This document shows, in pieces, positions 17,734 to 26,896 of a stretch of 64,000 bases of DNA. Source of the stretch: CALCKW01 sp033852095 (GTDB lineage Bacteria; Pseudomonadota; Gammaproteobacteria; CALCKW01); contig JAWSVD010000097.1 of NCBI GenBank assembly GCA_033852095.1, forward strand, positions 1 through 64,000. Direction: 5' to 3'. Position 1 is the first letter of the stretch. Each line of letters starts with the position of its first letter. The position numbers and the translations under genes were made by a program. Below the pieces are notes generated by a model. The model ran no database searches. It had not been told where the DNA came from and saw only the letters and a list, made by a program, of their open reading frames with translations.

Positions 17734-19040
17734 TGGCCTTCGATATTCTCTACGCCAATGATCAACTGGGGTGTTACCCGGACAGCTATTACCACGCAAC
17801 AGTGGCCCCGCTTGCAGAGCAAGCGGCCCTGCAAGAGAGCCTGAGCTGCGATGTTTGTGTGATCGGCGGCGGTTACACAGGCCTGTCTGCGGCTCTGCAC
17901 TTGGCGCAAGCAGGTTATCAGGTGGTGCTGCTGGAGGCGCATCGCTTGGGTTGGGGCGCCAGCGGGCGCAACGGCGGACAGGTTGGCAGTGGCCAGCGCG
18001 TGGAGCAAGACCAGCTGGAGAAGCTCTTCGGTGATGCGCGGGCGATGCAGTTGTGGGATTTGGGTGAGACCTCCAAGGCGCTGGTGAGGTCTTTGATTGA
18101 AGAGCACAGCATTAATGCGGAGTACAAGTCCGGTATTATTCATGCGGATCTAAAAGAGCGCGAGGTCGCGGGCAGCCACGAATCCGTTGAATTGCTGCAG
18201 CGCAAATACGGCTACCAGCAGATAGAGGCGCTCGATCAGGTCGCTGTGCGAGAACAGTTGGGCACAGAGGCTTACGCCGGTGGGCTGATCGATCACGGTG
18301 CGGGCCATGTGCATCCCCTGAAATATGCGCTTGGGCTGGCGCAGGCTTGCCTCGATGCGGGTGTTCGGGTGTTTGAACGCACTAAGGTCACCGAGATCGT
18401 CGACGGCGATCCAGCGCTGGTGCACACCGACCAGGGACAGCTGCAGGCGAACTTTGTGGTGCTGGGTTGCAACGGCTATCTGGGCAAGCTGCAGAAGCGC
18501 GTGGCCGCCAGAGTGATGCCCATCAACAACTTCATCATTGCCACTGAGCCGCTCGGAGAGGGAAGGGCGCGTGAGCTGATACGCGATGATGTTGCGGTAG
18601 GGGACAGCAAGTTCGTGATCAACTACTACCGCATGTCGGCGGATCACCGCTTGTTGTTCGGTGGTGGGGAAAGTTACAGCTACCAATTCCCAGACGATAT
18701 TGCCGGGCTGGTGCGCAAGCATATGCTGGCCGTCTACCCGCAGCTAGAGCGTGTTAACATAGATTATGCCTGGGGTGGCACCTTGGGCATCACGGTCAAT
18801 CGCCTGCCGCACCTTGAAAAACTCAGCGCCAATGTTTTGAGTGCCAGTGGATTTTCCGGGCACGGGGTTGCGATGGCAACACTGGCAGGGCAGCTGTGTG
18901 CAGAAGTCATCAGCACGACTGCCGAGCGTTTTGATGTCATGGCGGCATTGCCCAGCTGGCCATTTCCTGGCGGGGCGGCACTTCGTTCCCCGCTGCTGAA
19001 ACTGGCCATGACCTGGTACGCGATTCGCGACAAGCTTTAG
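17733..19040 (+). CDS. FAD-dependent oxidoreductase, probable gamma-glutamylputrescine oxidase (PuuB/PauB-like)
   Basis: 435 residues of the DAO/glycine-oxidase fold. The Rossmann motif CDVCVIGGGYTGLSAALHLAQAGYQVVLLEAHRLGWGASGRNGGQVGSGQ near residue 38 is typical of the PuuB group, and the C-terminal GFSGHGVAMATLAGQLCAE closes the FAD site. It would oxidise gamma-glutamylputrescine to the aldehyde with release of ammonia and H2O2. It follows the aminotransferase by TGATG overlap, in the same operon. No aldehyde dehydrogenase is in this cluster, so that step must be encoded elsewhere. Confidence 0.88.
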   Translation: MAFDILYANDQLGCYPDSYYHATVAPLAEQAALQESLSCDVCVIGGGYTGLSAALHLAQAGYQVVLLEAHRLGWGASGRNGGQVGSGQRVEQDQLEKLFGDARAMQLWDLGETSKALVRSLIEEHSINAEYKSGIIHADLKEREVAGSHESVELLQRKYGYQQIEALDQVAVREQLGTEAYAGGLIDHGAGHVHPLKYALGLAQACLDAGVRVFERTKVTEIVDGDPALVHTDQGQLQANFVVLGCNGYLGKLQKRVAARVMPINNFIIATEPLGEGRARELIRDDVAVGDSKFVINYYRMSADHRLLFGGGESYSYQFPDDIAGLVRKHMLAVYPQLERVNIDYAWGGTLGITVNRLPHLEKLSANVLSASGFSGHGVAMATLAGQLCAEVISTTAERFDVMAALPSWPFPGGAALRSPLLKLAMTWYAIRDKL

Positions 19041-19217
19041 CGTTTCTGCTTTCTCGCTGCCAGAGCGGTGTCGCTACTGGGGCTTGGCCTTGTGTTGATC
19101 ACCTTGCAGTTCCTTGCGACGGCGGGCAATGGACTTTGCGCTTGCCATCCAGGGTCAGAGTCGTCGCAATTCATTCGATTAAATAGTTTTTGAAACGATG
19201 AACACCGAGCACAATAC

Positions 19218-19913
19218 ATGAGTATTTCAACTGTTGCTATCTTAGAGGTAGGCAGACCGCCTGACGAATTGCAGGGCGTGTTCGGCAGTTACCCGCAAAT
19301 GGTCGAGCGCTGGCTAGATTTCCCTGGGGCGCGTTACACCTCGTATTCAGTTTTGGACAGTGTGTTCCCGCGCGCGCCGGATGAAGCCGACTTATGGGTC
19401 ATCACGGGTTCCAAATTCGGCGTATGCGAAGAGCATCCCTGGATTCCGCCGCTGGAAGAATTTATACGTGCTTGCCGCGACGCCCAGGCGCCGATGTTTG
19501 GCATCTGCTTTGGGCACCAAGTCATCGCCAAGGCGCTGGGCGGCAGGGTGGCCAAGTCGGAGAAAGGCTGGGGTTTGGGTGTACATACATACGATAAAAC
19601 ACCTGATTTAGCCTTTGCTGAGGGCTTGGCCCTGCAGGCCTATCACCAAGATCAGGTCGTAGTGGCTCCTGAGGGCTCTGTCACTGTCGCCAGTTCGCCT
19701 TTTTGCGCACAAGCCGCTTTGTTGTACCCAGGCTTTGCCCTCACCGTGCAAGGGCACCCTGAATTTTCGCAGCCCTATGCCGAGGCCTTGTTGCACAGCA
19801 GGCGTGGCACCACGCTGCCGGTGGCTGCAGCAGACGAGGGTATAATACAATCCCGTCAACCGGTCACGACCGAAGCCCTGGCAAAGACAGTGATCGACAT
19901 GTTTGGGAAATAG
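19218..19913 (+). CDS. Class I glutamine amidotransferase, candidate gamma-glutamyl hydrolase of the polyamine pathway
   Basis: 231 residues. The nucleophile Cys is in MFGICFGHQVIAKALGG and the His in VQGHPEFSQPYAEALL, giving the class I amidotransferase triad. The motif GICFGHQ is of the GuaA type rather than the GICRG motif of classical PuuD peptidases (family C26). Position at the end of the polyamine cluster suggests it releases glutamate from gamma-glutamylated intermediates, but the substrate is not established. A 177-base gap separates it from the oxidase gene, so it may have its own promoter. Confidence 0.82.
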   Translation: MSISTVAILEVGRPPDELQGVFGSYPQMVERWLDFPGARYTSYSVLDSVFPRAPDEADLWVITGSKFGVCEEHPWIPPLEEFIRACRDAQAPMFGICFGHQVIAKALGGRVAKSEKGWGLGVHTYDKTPDLAFAEGLALQAYHQDQVVVAPEGSVTVASSPFCAQAALLYPGFALTVQGHPEFSQPYAEALLHSRRGTTLPVAAADEGIIQSRQPVTTEALAKTVIDMFGK

Positions 19914-20097
19914 AGCTCTCCCTTTGACTTCCGTGTAGATCGGGTGTTCACAAATAGGTGCCGAAATTCAGCGTATTGTATGCCGCCAAGAATAAGATTT
20001 ACTCGAGCGGTGAAGAGTCGATTCACGCCGCTATCTGGATGTTCCAATGGGCTGAGTGCCGATTGACGATTCAAGCGGCTGAACTCCACGGCTTCTG

Positions 20098-21558
20098 TTA
20101 TTCAATGAGGTAACCAATCCTGAAGCCGCCGAAGTGAAAATCACCCACGTAGATGGGCACGGACATGTCGAACATGATCGCACCGGTGTCGCGCCTGTAC
20201 ACTTGCAGCATGTACTTTTTGGTGTGTTTGCCGACGGTGCGGCCCACGTGATCGCTGAAAATGCGTTTGCTGCGGTTGCCGACGATGTCGGTTTTTGTAT
20301 CACCGGTCAGCGCCTGGCAGTAGACATTGTTGTGGGTCGGCACGTAGCCGTTGATGTCTGCGGTTATCGCGTAAGTGATGGCGGCGTCAGAGGCCAAAAG
20401 CGGCTCCTGAATAGACGGCAGTAGGCGATCGCAAAGCGCATCAAAACCGGTGTGAAACTTCTCTGGGTCGGTGTTGGCAATGGCGCTGTACTGCGGCTGC
20501 TGCAGTGACGCTTCGGTGATCTCCCCGCTGCGCACGGCTTTGCTCAGGGCCTCACCTATCTGCTCTGCAGCCTGGCTGGCAAGCTCACAGATATGGCGGT
20601 GGAAGGGGTGGGTGAATTCTGATTGGGTGAGCTTGAAGGTCTTTACGGTTGAGGTCAGGTAGTTGGTGTCGTCGGATATCGCCTGCGAGACACGCAGCAC
20701 TTCTTCGGACATGTTTTCGTATTGAGCACCGAATTCACTCAGATCCCCCAGCGAGTGTTGCACCCCTGTCAGCCTGTCTTCTTGGGAGCTTGTTGTATCG
20801 GACACGGTTTGCACCACGTCGGAGAGCGCGGCGACGTTGTTGTGGATCTCCTCCATGCTGTTGTTGGCGTTGCTGACGGACTCACGTCCCTTGACGATAC
20901 TGGCCTCTGATTGACCGATGTAGCCTGTGATCTGACTGGCGGCATCCGCTGATCGTTTAGCCAAGGCGCGTACTTCTGTGGCCACCACGGCAAATCCTCT
21001 GCCCTGTTCGCCCGCACGCGCTGCCTCCACCGCGGCATTGAGCGCCAGCAGGTTAGTCTGGAAGGCTATTTGATCGATGATCTCCGTGAATTGACTGATT
21101 TTCTCGGAGTGGTCCGAAATCGTATCCATTGAACTCACCACTTCACCCATGGCCGATTTACCGGTGTTGGTGGCGGCGTCTACCGTGGCCACTAACTTGG
21201 CGAGCTCTTGGCTCAGTTCGCTGTTGCGGGTGATGGCTTCGGCGAGATCCTGGAACTGCGAGGTCACCTGCTGCATGAGGGTGCTGTGTTGATCGCCTTG
21301 CTGGGCGAGCTCGCCGATTCGCGGCAGGGCGGCCATGATACTGTCGGCGCAGTCGGTAGTCTGCCTGACAACGGCATTCAGATTGCCGATCATGGTCGAC
21401 ACACTGGAGCGCATCTGCGCAGAGGGGATGGCTTGCAGGGAGGCAGCATCCACATCGAGATCGCAATCAGCAACCTTTTGCAGCGCGATCAGTGCAGGGG
21501 AAGGAGCTGTATTACTTTTTACAAGTTTGGAGAAGTGTTTCGCTAAGCTGCTGGCCAT
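20098..21558 (-). CDS. Soluble methyl-accepting chemotaxis protein with C-terminal sensor domain
   Basis: 486 residues from the ATG at 21558, which has AAGGAA eight bases upstream; a TTG at 21576 is less likely. No transmembrane helix is present. The chemoreceptor signalling hairpin tip is EIIDQIAFQTNLLALNAAVEAARAGEQGRGFAVVATEVRALAKRSADAA (about 160-210), flanked by coiled coil. The last 110 residues (NGYVPTHNNVYCQALTGD, NRSKRIFSDHVGRTV, MLQVYRRDTGAIMFDMSVPIYVGDFHFGGFRIGY) form a Cache/PAS-like sensing module seen at the C-terminus of some cytoplasmic receptors. It would sense an internal signal and control CheA. Ligand unknown. Confidence 0.88.
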   Translation of the reverse strand: MASSLAKHFSKLVKSNTAPSPALIALQKVADCDLDVDAASLQAIPSAQMRSSVSTMIGNLNAVVRQTTDCADSIMAALPRIGELAQQGDQHSTLMQQVTSQFQDLAEAITRNSELSQELAKLVATVDAATNTGKSAMGEVVSSMDTISDHSEKISQFTEIIDQIAFQTNLLALNAAVEAARAGEQGRGFAVVATEVRALAKRSADAASQITGYIGQSEASIVKGRESVSNANNSMEEIHNNVAALSDVVQTVSDTTSSQEDRLTGVQHSLGDLSEFGAQYENMSEEVLRVSQAISDDTNYLTSTVKTFKLTQSEFTHPFHRHICELASQAAEQIGEALSKAVRSGEITEASLQQPQYSAIANTDPEKFHTGFDALCDRLLPSIQEPLLASDAAITYAITADINGYVPTHNNVYCQALTGDTKTDIVGNRSKRIFSDHVGRTVGKHTKKYMLQVYRRDTGAIMFDMSVPIYVGDFHFGGFRIGYLIE

Positions 21559-21824
21559 TGAAGCGTTCCTTGTCAATCTTATGCAGAATGCGCGCTGGCG
21601 CGTTTGGCTCAGGTGCTCGAAACGGGTTATGGCGAGCGCTTGAACACCCTTGCCATCGACAGCGCAAAGCCTAACTTCATGGGTAGGGTGATGAACTGTG
21701 CAGAAAATTGCAGTTGGGTGTTCAGCGCCACGCAGGGGAGGGTTGCGCTAGCAGCAGGGGGACTATGGCAACGCTGGGTTCAAGCCCTGAGCATCTGCTG
21801 CCGCAGAGTGCTCAGCGCGCCGAA

Positions 21825-22559
21825 TTATTTGAGTTTGGTGAGCAGCATCTCCGCGCCTTCTTCGCCCTTTTCTTGGTGCAGAATTTTAACTGGGACCATG
21901 TTGTGTTCGAGCGCGAGCCAATATTCCGTGGTGCGCTTTTTGGTCTTTTGCGTCAGGTGCAAGGTTTTGAAGTTGCCGGCAGGTGTCTTCAGCGTGCCCA
22001 GCTCCCGTGTTTTGAAGCTTGTGCTGTCTTCACCGCTTTTGCCGACGATGGGCATTTTGAAACTCTTTTGGCGCTCGCTCATGGCCAGCATCACGGCGAC
22101 GACAGCGCTCACTTGATCCTGACTGTTCTCGCTGATGGGGAAGTGCTTGAGCTGCCCCTTGTCGTTGCGCAGGGTGGCGCTGTCGTCGTTAAACGTTATT
22201 TCAAGTGAGCGGCGGCCGCGCTTGGCGCCGGGTTTTTTGTGCAGAAAACGGCTGGGGCGGGCTTGATTTTCTTCGACTTCAAACCAGCTCTCTTCATCGA
22301 TCTTGAGCTTGTCACCGGCGATCCAGCGGGCCACGCCCACGGCGCGGCTGCGGCGGTGCATGTACCAGCTGCCGTCTTCCAGTGGTTTTAGTTCTAGGGT
22401 GATTTCGGCCGCGTTCATGCGCAGGTATTTCACCTTGTATTCCGCGTGAAAGCCCTGCAGTTCAGCTTCTGCCGCGCCGCAAAACAACGCCAAGCCCGCA
22501 GCAACTGACCGTGCCCATGAGCGGGTTTTACTTGGGCTGTTTGTTGTTGCTTGCTTCAT
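21825..22559 (-). CDS. DUF3108 domain-containing periplasmic protein
   Basis: 244 residues with an N-terminal signal peptide (RSWARSVAAGLALFCGAAEA). The mature part begins ELQGFHAEYKVKYLRMNAAEITLELKPLEDGSWYMHRRSRAVGVAR, the usual opening of DUF3108 proteins, which are beta-rich outer-face proteins of unknown function. It follows purN by 42 bases in the same direction, an arrangement repeated in many gammaproteobacteria, so it is likely co-transcribed with purMN. No function can be assigned. Confidence 0.88.
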   Translation of the reverse strand: MKQATTNSPSKTRSWARSVAAGLALFCGAAEAELQGFHAEYKVKYLRMNAAEITLELKPLEDGSWYMHRRSRAVGVARWIAGDKLKIDEESWFEVEENQARPSRFLHKKPGAKRGRRSLEITFNDDSATLRNDKGQLKHFPISENSQDQVSAVVAVMLAMSERQKSFKMPIVGKSGEDSTSFKTRELGTLKTPAGNFKTLHLTQKTKKRTTEYWLALEHNMVPVKILHQEKGEEGAEMLLTKLK

Positions 22560-22601
22560 GTATTGCGTCCCCGCGTCGTCTTTAAGGTCGCTGCAGGTCG
22601 C

Positions 22602-23240
22602 TCATACCGATAAGAGCGGTTCCCGCAGTGGGTTGTTGTCCAGCAGCGCCACGTCGTCGCGCAGCACCAGCCGACCGCTCACCAACCACTGTGCGGCGGT
22701 GGGGTAGATGCAGTGCTCGTGCGGCAGGACTTTGACGGCCAAGCTGTCGGCGTCGTCAGTCGCGTCAATAGCTATCTGAGCTTGGATCACAGCTGGACCG
22801 CTGTCCAGCGCCGGGCTGACAAAATGTACGGTAGCACCGCACAGGGTGTCTCCAGCGGCCAGTGCGCGGGCGTGTGTGTCCAGGCCTTTGTATTTGGGCA
22901 GCAGGGAGGGGTGAATGTTCAATGCGCGGCCGGTAAATTGAGTGACAAACTGTTCACTCAGTATGCGCATGTAGCCCGCAAGCAAGAGGTGGGTACTGCC
23001 GTGCGCTTCGATGATCTCGGCCAGAGCGGCGTCGGAGGCCGCTCTGTCGGCGTAGTCGGCGGGGCGCACGACAGCGGTGGTGATGCCGCGCTCGCGGGCC
23101 CAGGCCAGACCGGCGGCGCCGGGCTTGTCACTGGCGACCAGGGCGATGTCTGCGTCTATCTCGCCGCGTTCACAGGCCTCGACGATGCACTGCATATTGG
23201 AGCCGCGACCCGAGATCAGGATCGCCAATTTGGCTGTCAC
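22602..23240 (-). CDS. purN: Phosphoribosylglycinamide formyltransferase
   Basis: 212 residues, GTG start overlapping the purM stop by four bases (GTGA). It shows KLAILISGRGSNMQCIVEAC, LLAGYMRILSEQFV, the catalytic NIHPSLLPKYKG with Asn and His, and CGATVHFVSPALDSGPAVIQAQI. It transfers a formyl group from 10-formyltetrahydrofolate to GAR in purine synthesis. Operon with purM. Confidence 0.97.
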   Translation of the reverse strand: MTAKLAILISGRGSNMQCIVEACERGEIDADIALVASDKPGAAGLAWARERGITTAVVRPADYADRAASDAALAEIIEAHGSTHLLLAGYMRILSEQFVTQFTGRALNIHPSLLPKYKGLDTHARALAAGDTLCGATVHFVSPALDSGPAVIQAQIAIDATDDADSLAVKVLPHEHCIYPTAAQWLVSGRLVLRDDVALLDNNPLREPLLSV

Positions 23241-24289
23241 GAGCTGTACACCACCTGCTCGCCGTCGCCGCTGGTGATCTCGCCCAGGCGCCAGGCGTTT
23301 TCACCGGCTGCGCGCAGGGTGGCGATGGCCGCGTCTGCCTCTGCCGCGGGCACGCAGGCAACCATGCCCACACCGCAGTTGAAGGTCAACCACATGTCCG
23401 CGGCGCTGATATTACCGGCCTCAGCCAGCCACTTAAACACCGCGGGCTGTTGCCAGCTGCCGGTGTCAATATTGGCGACCAAGCCCGCGGGCAAGACGCG
23501 CGGCAGGTTCTCGGTTAGGCCGCCGCCGGTGATGTGGGCGAGGGCGTGCACGGTGTGCTTGTCCGCCAGCTCGAGCACGGACTTGACGTAGATGCGGGTG
23601 GGCTCGAGCAGATGATCGGCGAGCGGCTTGCCGTCCAGGTCTTGCTCCAGGGCGGCGCCGCTGACTTCGATGACCTTGCGGATCAAGGAATAGCCGTTGC
23701 TGTGCGGGCCGGAGGAAGCGAGGCCTATCAGCACATCGCCGGCGGCGACACTGTCGGGTTGGATGATGCTGTCGTGTTCGACCACGCCGACACAAAAGCC
23801 GGCCAAATCGTAGTCACCTTCTTCATACATGCCGGGCATTTCGGCGGTCTCGCCGCCCACAAGCGCCGCGCCCGCCAGCAGACAGCCCGCGGCGATGCTC
23901 TCGACCACGGTGGCCGCGACGTCGTTGTCGAGCTTGCCGGTGGCGTAATAATCGAGAAAAAACAGCGGCTCGGCACCGCAGACGATGACGTCATTGACGC
24001 ACATGCCGACCAGGTCGATGCCGATGCCGGTGTGGCGGCCGGTGTCCAGTGCGAGGCGTAACTTGGTGCCCACGCCGTCGGTGCCAGAGACCAGCACAGG
24101 GCGCTTGTAGCGGTCCACGGGCAGTTCAAAAAGGCCGCCGAAACCGCCGATGCTGCCCATCACACCCGGTCGTCGAGTGCTGGCGACAGCGGGTTTGATG
24201 CGTTCTACAAGCGCGTTGCCGGCGGCTATGTCCACCCCGGCGTCTTTGTAGCTCAGTGAGTTGCGGCGGGAGTCGGCTGATTCGCTCAT
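23237..24289 (-). CDS. purM: Phosphoribosylformylglycinamidine cyclo-ligase (AIR synthetase)
   Basis: 350 residues, full length. It has SLSYKDAGVDIAAGNALVERIKPAVASTRRPGVMGSIGGFGGLF at the N-terminus, VSGTDGVGTKL for ATP, GMCVNDVIVCGAEPLFFLDYYATGKL and GGETAEMPGMY, all conserved in PurM. It closes the imidazole ring of AIR using ATP. First gene of purM-purN-DUF3108, divergent to the DUF2066 gene with 130 bases between. I did not find a convincing PurR operator there. Confidence 0.97.
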   Translation of the reverse strand: MSESADSRRNSLSYKDAGVDIAAGNALVERIKPAVASTRRPGVMGSIGGFGGLFELPVDRYKRPVLVSGTDGVGTKLRLALDTGRHTGIGIDLVGMCVNDVIVCGAEPLFFLDYYATGKLDNDVAATVVESIAAGCLLAGAALVGGETAEMPGMYEEGDYDLAGFCVGVVEHDSIIQPDSVAAGDVLIGLASSGPHSNGYSLIRKVIEVSGAALEQDLDGKPLADHLLEPTRIYVKSVLELADKHTVHALAHITGGGLTENLPRVLPAGLVANIDTGSWQQPAVFKWLAEAGNISAADMWLTFNCGVGMVACVPAAEADAAIATLRAAGENAWRLGEITSGDGEQVVYSS

Positions 24290-24419
24290 GTTAAAGAAGT
24301 ATCCGGAAGAAGGTTGGAAGCTAGATCAGGGTATTTTACACTGACTGACTTCGTCGTCGCACCCTTGTGTTCATCTGAATGAACGCTGCGACACCAAATG
24401 CCCATGGAATCTCCTGATC

Positions 24420-25484
24420 ATGCTCTTGTTTAGAACCCGTTTATGGCTTGTCATTGCTTTGCTCTGCAGCAGTTTGTTGGCGGCCACCGCCCGCGCGGAA
24501 GAGCCGCCACTGCAGCAGGACATGCCGGTGGAAGATCGCAGTTCGCCGATGCGCATCAAGGCATCGATACGCGGCTTTTTTGAAGTGCTGACCCAGTTGT
24601 CAGGCGAAGAGCTGCCGATCGCGGTCCGGCGCGAGATCGCCGGGGAAGCGGACAATTACCTGCAGGGCTACCGCTACCTAGCGCGCGACGAGCAATTGTA
24701 TCTGCAGCTCTATTTTGATCGAGAGGCAGTGCAAGAGCGCATCGCCCGCGAGCTGAGCGGCGGCGTGGAGGACGACGTCGTGGTCACTGCGCAGCCGGTC
24801 CTGTTGTGGTTGGGTGTCACCCAGGGTGATTTGGAGGCGCTGTTGACCGAGGGCGCTCAGGGGCTGTTGCCGAACACCTTGCAGGAAGTGGCGCAGGCGC
24901 TCGGGCAGCCACTGGTATTGCCGGCCGACGATTCACTGGCGCGCGGCGACGTGCAGGTGGAGCAGCTGCGCCGCGGCAATGTTGAGCCCGTCTTGCGGGC
25001 CTCGAGCCATTACGGCATGGAGCAGGTGCTGATGGGCTCCCTGAGCTTGGTGGAAGGGGATCAATGGAGCGCCACCTGGCAGATACCCGGTGCGGGCCGG
25101 CAGTGGCGCTCACAAACCGCGACCTTGGACGCGGTGTTGGACGAAGGCTTGCGCGGTTATTTGCAGTTGACGCGCGCGGCTGTGCTGCCCGAGGGGCGCG
25201 GCTACGGTATCAGCGACGATCAGGTGGCGGTGTCTGTGACCGGTGTCAGCAACATGGATGATCACCTCTGGCTGCGGCAAAGCCTGGCGACACTGCTGGG
25301 CAAAGACAAGGTGCGGGCGGTGGTCGTGGGGCGCGGTTCGGTGCTGTTTGCGGTGAACGCCGCCGCGGATGTTGCGGCTGTGCAACGGCAGTTGGCACAG
25401 CTCAACCGCATCTCCTTGATCCCGGCGCAGTTCGCGCAATCGGGCGAGTCACAATCGGCTGACCTCAACTACATGCTGCACTGA
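24420..25484 (+). CDS. DUF2066 domain-containing protein, exported
   Basis: 354 residues with a signal peptide (LLFRTRLWLVIALLCSSLLAATARA). The body matches the DUF2066 family: RYLARDEQLYLQLYFDREAVQERI, PVLLWLGVTQGD and the C-terminal LWLRQSLATLLGKDKVRAVVVGRGSVLFAVNAAAD. The family is conserved next to purM and hda in gammaproteobacteria but its function is unknown. Probably periplasmic. Divergent from purM. Confidence 0.87.
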   Translation: MLLFRTRLWLVIALLCSSLLAATARAEEPPLQQDMPVEDRSSPMRIKASIRGFFEVLTQLSGEELPIAVRREIAGEADNYLQGYRYLARDEQLYLQLYFDREAVQERIARELSGGVEDDVVVTAQPVLLWLGVTQGDLEALLTEGAQGLLPNTLQEVAQALGQPLVLPADDSLARGDVQVEQLRRGNVEPVLRASSHYGMEQVLMGSLSLVEGDQWSATWQIPGAGRQWRSQTATLDAVLDEGLRGYLQLTRAAVLPEGRGYGISDDQVAVSVTGVSNMDDHLWLRQSLATLLGKDKVRAVVVGRGSVLFAVNAAADVAAVQRQLAQLNRISLIPAQFAQSGESQSADLNYMLH

Positions 25485-25677
25485 TAGAATGAGCGGGCGC
25501 TGGTAGGCAGGGCACAATGCGCTTTGCCGTGCGGGCGCTGCGGCGTATTTTTCCGGGCTTCGGCAGAGAAGCGCGATAGTTTTCTAAAAGGCTGTTAGCG
25601 CAGCTATTCCCTGTGCCGCAGGAGGCTCCGCACGTATCGGAGTCCGATCTAGCGGCCGAATAACCATCAGAAGAACA

Positions 25678-26430
25678 GTGAACAACAGCGATACACAAGA
25701 CGCACAGCGCTTGGCCGGCGGGCAGATGCCGCTGGACCTGCGGCCGGATAAACAGCAGAGCTTTGAAAACTTCGACGGCGGCCAGAACAGCCTGACGGTG
25801 TCATTGCTCAAAGAGATGGCCGTGGGCGCGGGCGAGCCACAGATTTATCTCTGGGGGGCGCGTGGCACCGGCAAGAGCCACCTGCTGCACGCCTGCTGCG
25901 ATTGGCGGGTGCGGCACAGCGGGGAGGCGGTGCTGCTCTCGCTGAGTTCGCTGCAGGCGGCGGCCATGCTCGACAGCGATAGTTTCGCCGCGGCGGAATT
26001 TATCTGCCTAGACGAGGTGGAACTGGCGGCGGGCAAACCCCAGTTGGAGCAATTGTTGTTCAACTTGATCAACCGCATGCGCGCCAGTGGCGGCCGCCTG
26101 GTCTTGGCCGGGCAACTGCCGCCGCATCAGCTTGGCATCGCGCTGCCGGATCTGCTCTCGCGTCTGAACTGGGGCCCGGTGTTGCGCATTGATCCGCTCA
26201 ACGACGAGGCACTGCTGGCGCGCTTGTGTTCGCGCGCGGACGCCTTTGGCATGCGCCTGAGCGAAGAGGTCGCGGGTCACATCCTGCGGCGCTGTCCGCG
26301 CGATATCCCCGCGCTGGAACAGCTCTTGGAGCGCTTGCACCGGGAATCCTTGGTCGAGCGCCGCGCCCTGACCGTGCCCTACGTCAGCCAGGTGATCGCC
26401 CGCACCGAGAAAAGCCGCGAGACACGATAA
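25678..26430 (+). CDS. hda: DnaA regulatory inactivator Hda
   Basis: 250 residues from a GTG start; an in-frame ATG at 25726 would give a shorter form beginning MPLDLRPDKQQSFENF. The AAA+ domain is like DnaA domain III: Walker A LWGARGTGKSHLLHACC, Walker B FICLDEVE, sensor region and the C-terminal lid RCPRDIPALEQLLERLHRESLVERRALTVPYVSQVI. The QMPLDL segment near the N-terminus is the clamp-binding motif that lets Hda dock on DnaN. It promotes ATP hydrolysis by DnaA after initiation. It follows DUF2066 as in related genomes. Confidence 0.94.
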   Translation: MNNSDTQDAQRLAGGQMPLDLRPDKQQSFENFDGGQNSLTVSLLKEMAVGAGEPQIYLWGARGTGKSHLLHACCDWRVRHSGEAVLLSLSSLQAAAMLDSDSFAAAEFICLDEVELAAGKPQLEQLLFNLINRMRASGGRLVLAGQLPPHQLGIALPDLLSRLNWGPVLRIDPLNDEALLARLCSRADAFGMRLSEEVAGHILRRCPRDIPALEQLLERLHRESLVERRALTVPYVSQVIARTEKSRETR

Positions 26431-26444
26431 GGCAGGTGTTTGCT

Positions 26445-26891
26445 TCAGTCCTGCGGCTCCTTCGGCGGCTTGGGCAAATAACGCAGATAGAAATAACAGG
26501 CCACAAACAACACCACACTGCAGCCGGTCAGGGTCCAACCCAGGGCGGTCCAGGCTTGCTCGTAGAGGGCGATGTCCAAGCCGACGGCGAACAGCCACAT
26601 GGCCACCATCGCCACGGCGACGTAGCTCATGGCGCGGCCGTGCAGAAAACCCCGCAGCGGCAGCACCAGCGGCACCACGATGATCAATAACAGCAGGGCG
26701 CGCGGCACTTCGGTGGGCGGGGAATACCAGCTCAGCCAGTTGAAGCTCAGCAGCAGCGTCGCCGCATAGGCCAGCAGAGAAACGCGCCGCCAGAGTGTGA
26801 GTTTGAACTGCTGCGGGGCGGTCAGGGGGAGCGCCGTCGCCTGTGGATCGCCGTTGTCAGTGCTGGGTGCTTGGCTTGTGGTATCGGACAT
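26445..26891 (-). CDS. DUF2069 domain-containing membrane protein
   Basis: About 148 residues from the ATG at 26891; a TTG at 26900 overlaps the wrbA stop. Four hydrophobic segments are visible (LLAYAATLLLSFNWLSWY, ALLLLIIVVPLVLPLRGFL, YVAVAMVAMWLFAVGLDIALYE, GCSVVLFVACYFYL), with the LPLRGFLHGRAMSYVAVAM phrase conserved in DUF2069. Inner-membrane protein of unknown function, always near wrbA and hda in this group. Convergent with hda, with only 14 bases between stops. Confidence 0.88.
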   Translation of the reverse strand: MSDTTSQAPSTDNGDPQATALPLTAPQQFKLTLWRRVSLLAYAATLLLSFNWLSWYSPPTEVPRALLLLIIVVPLVLPLRGFLHGRAMSYVAVAMVAMWLFAVGLDIALYEQAWTALGWTLTGCSVVLFVACYFYLRYLPKPPKEPQD

Positions 26892-26896
26892 GGGCT

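Noticed and set aside
22602..24419. PurR operator before purM
   Set aside because: No sequence close to the PurR palindrome is visible between purM and the DUF2066 gene.
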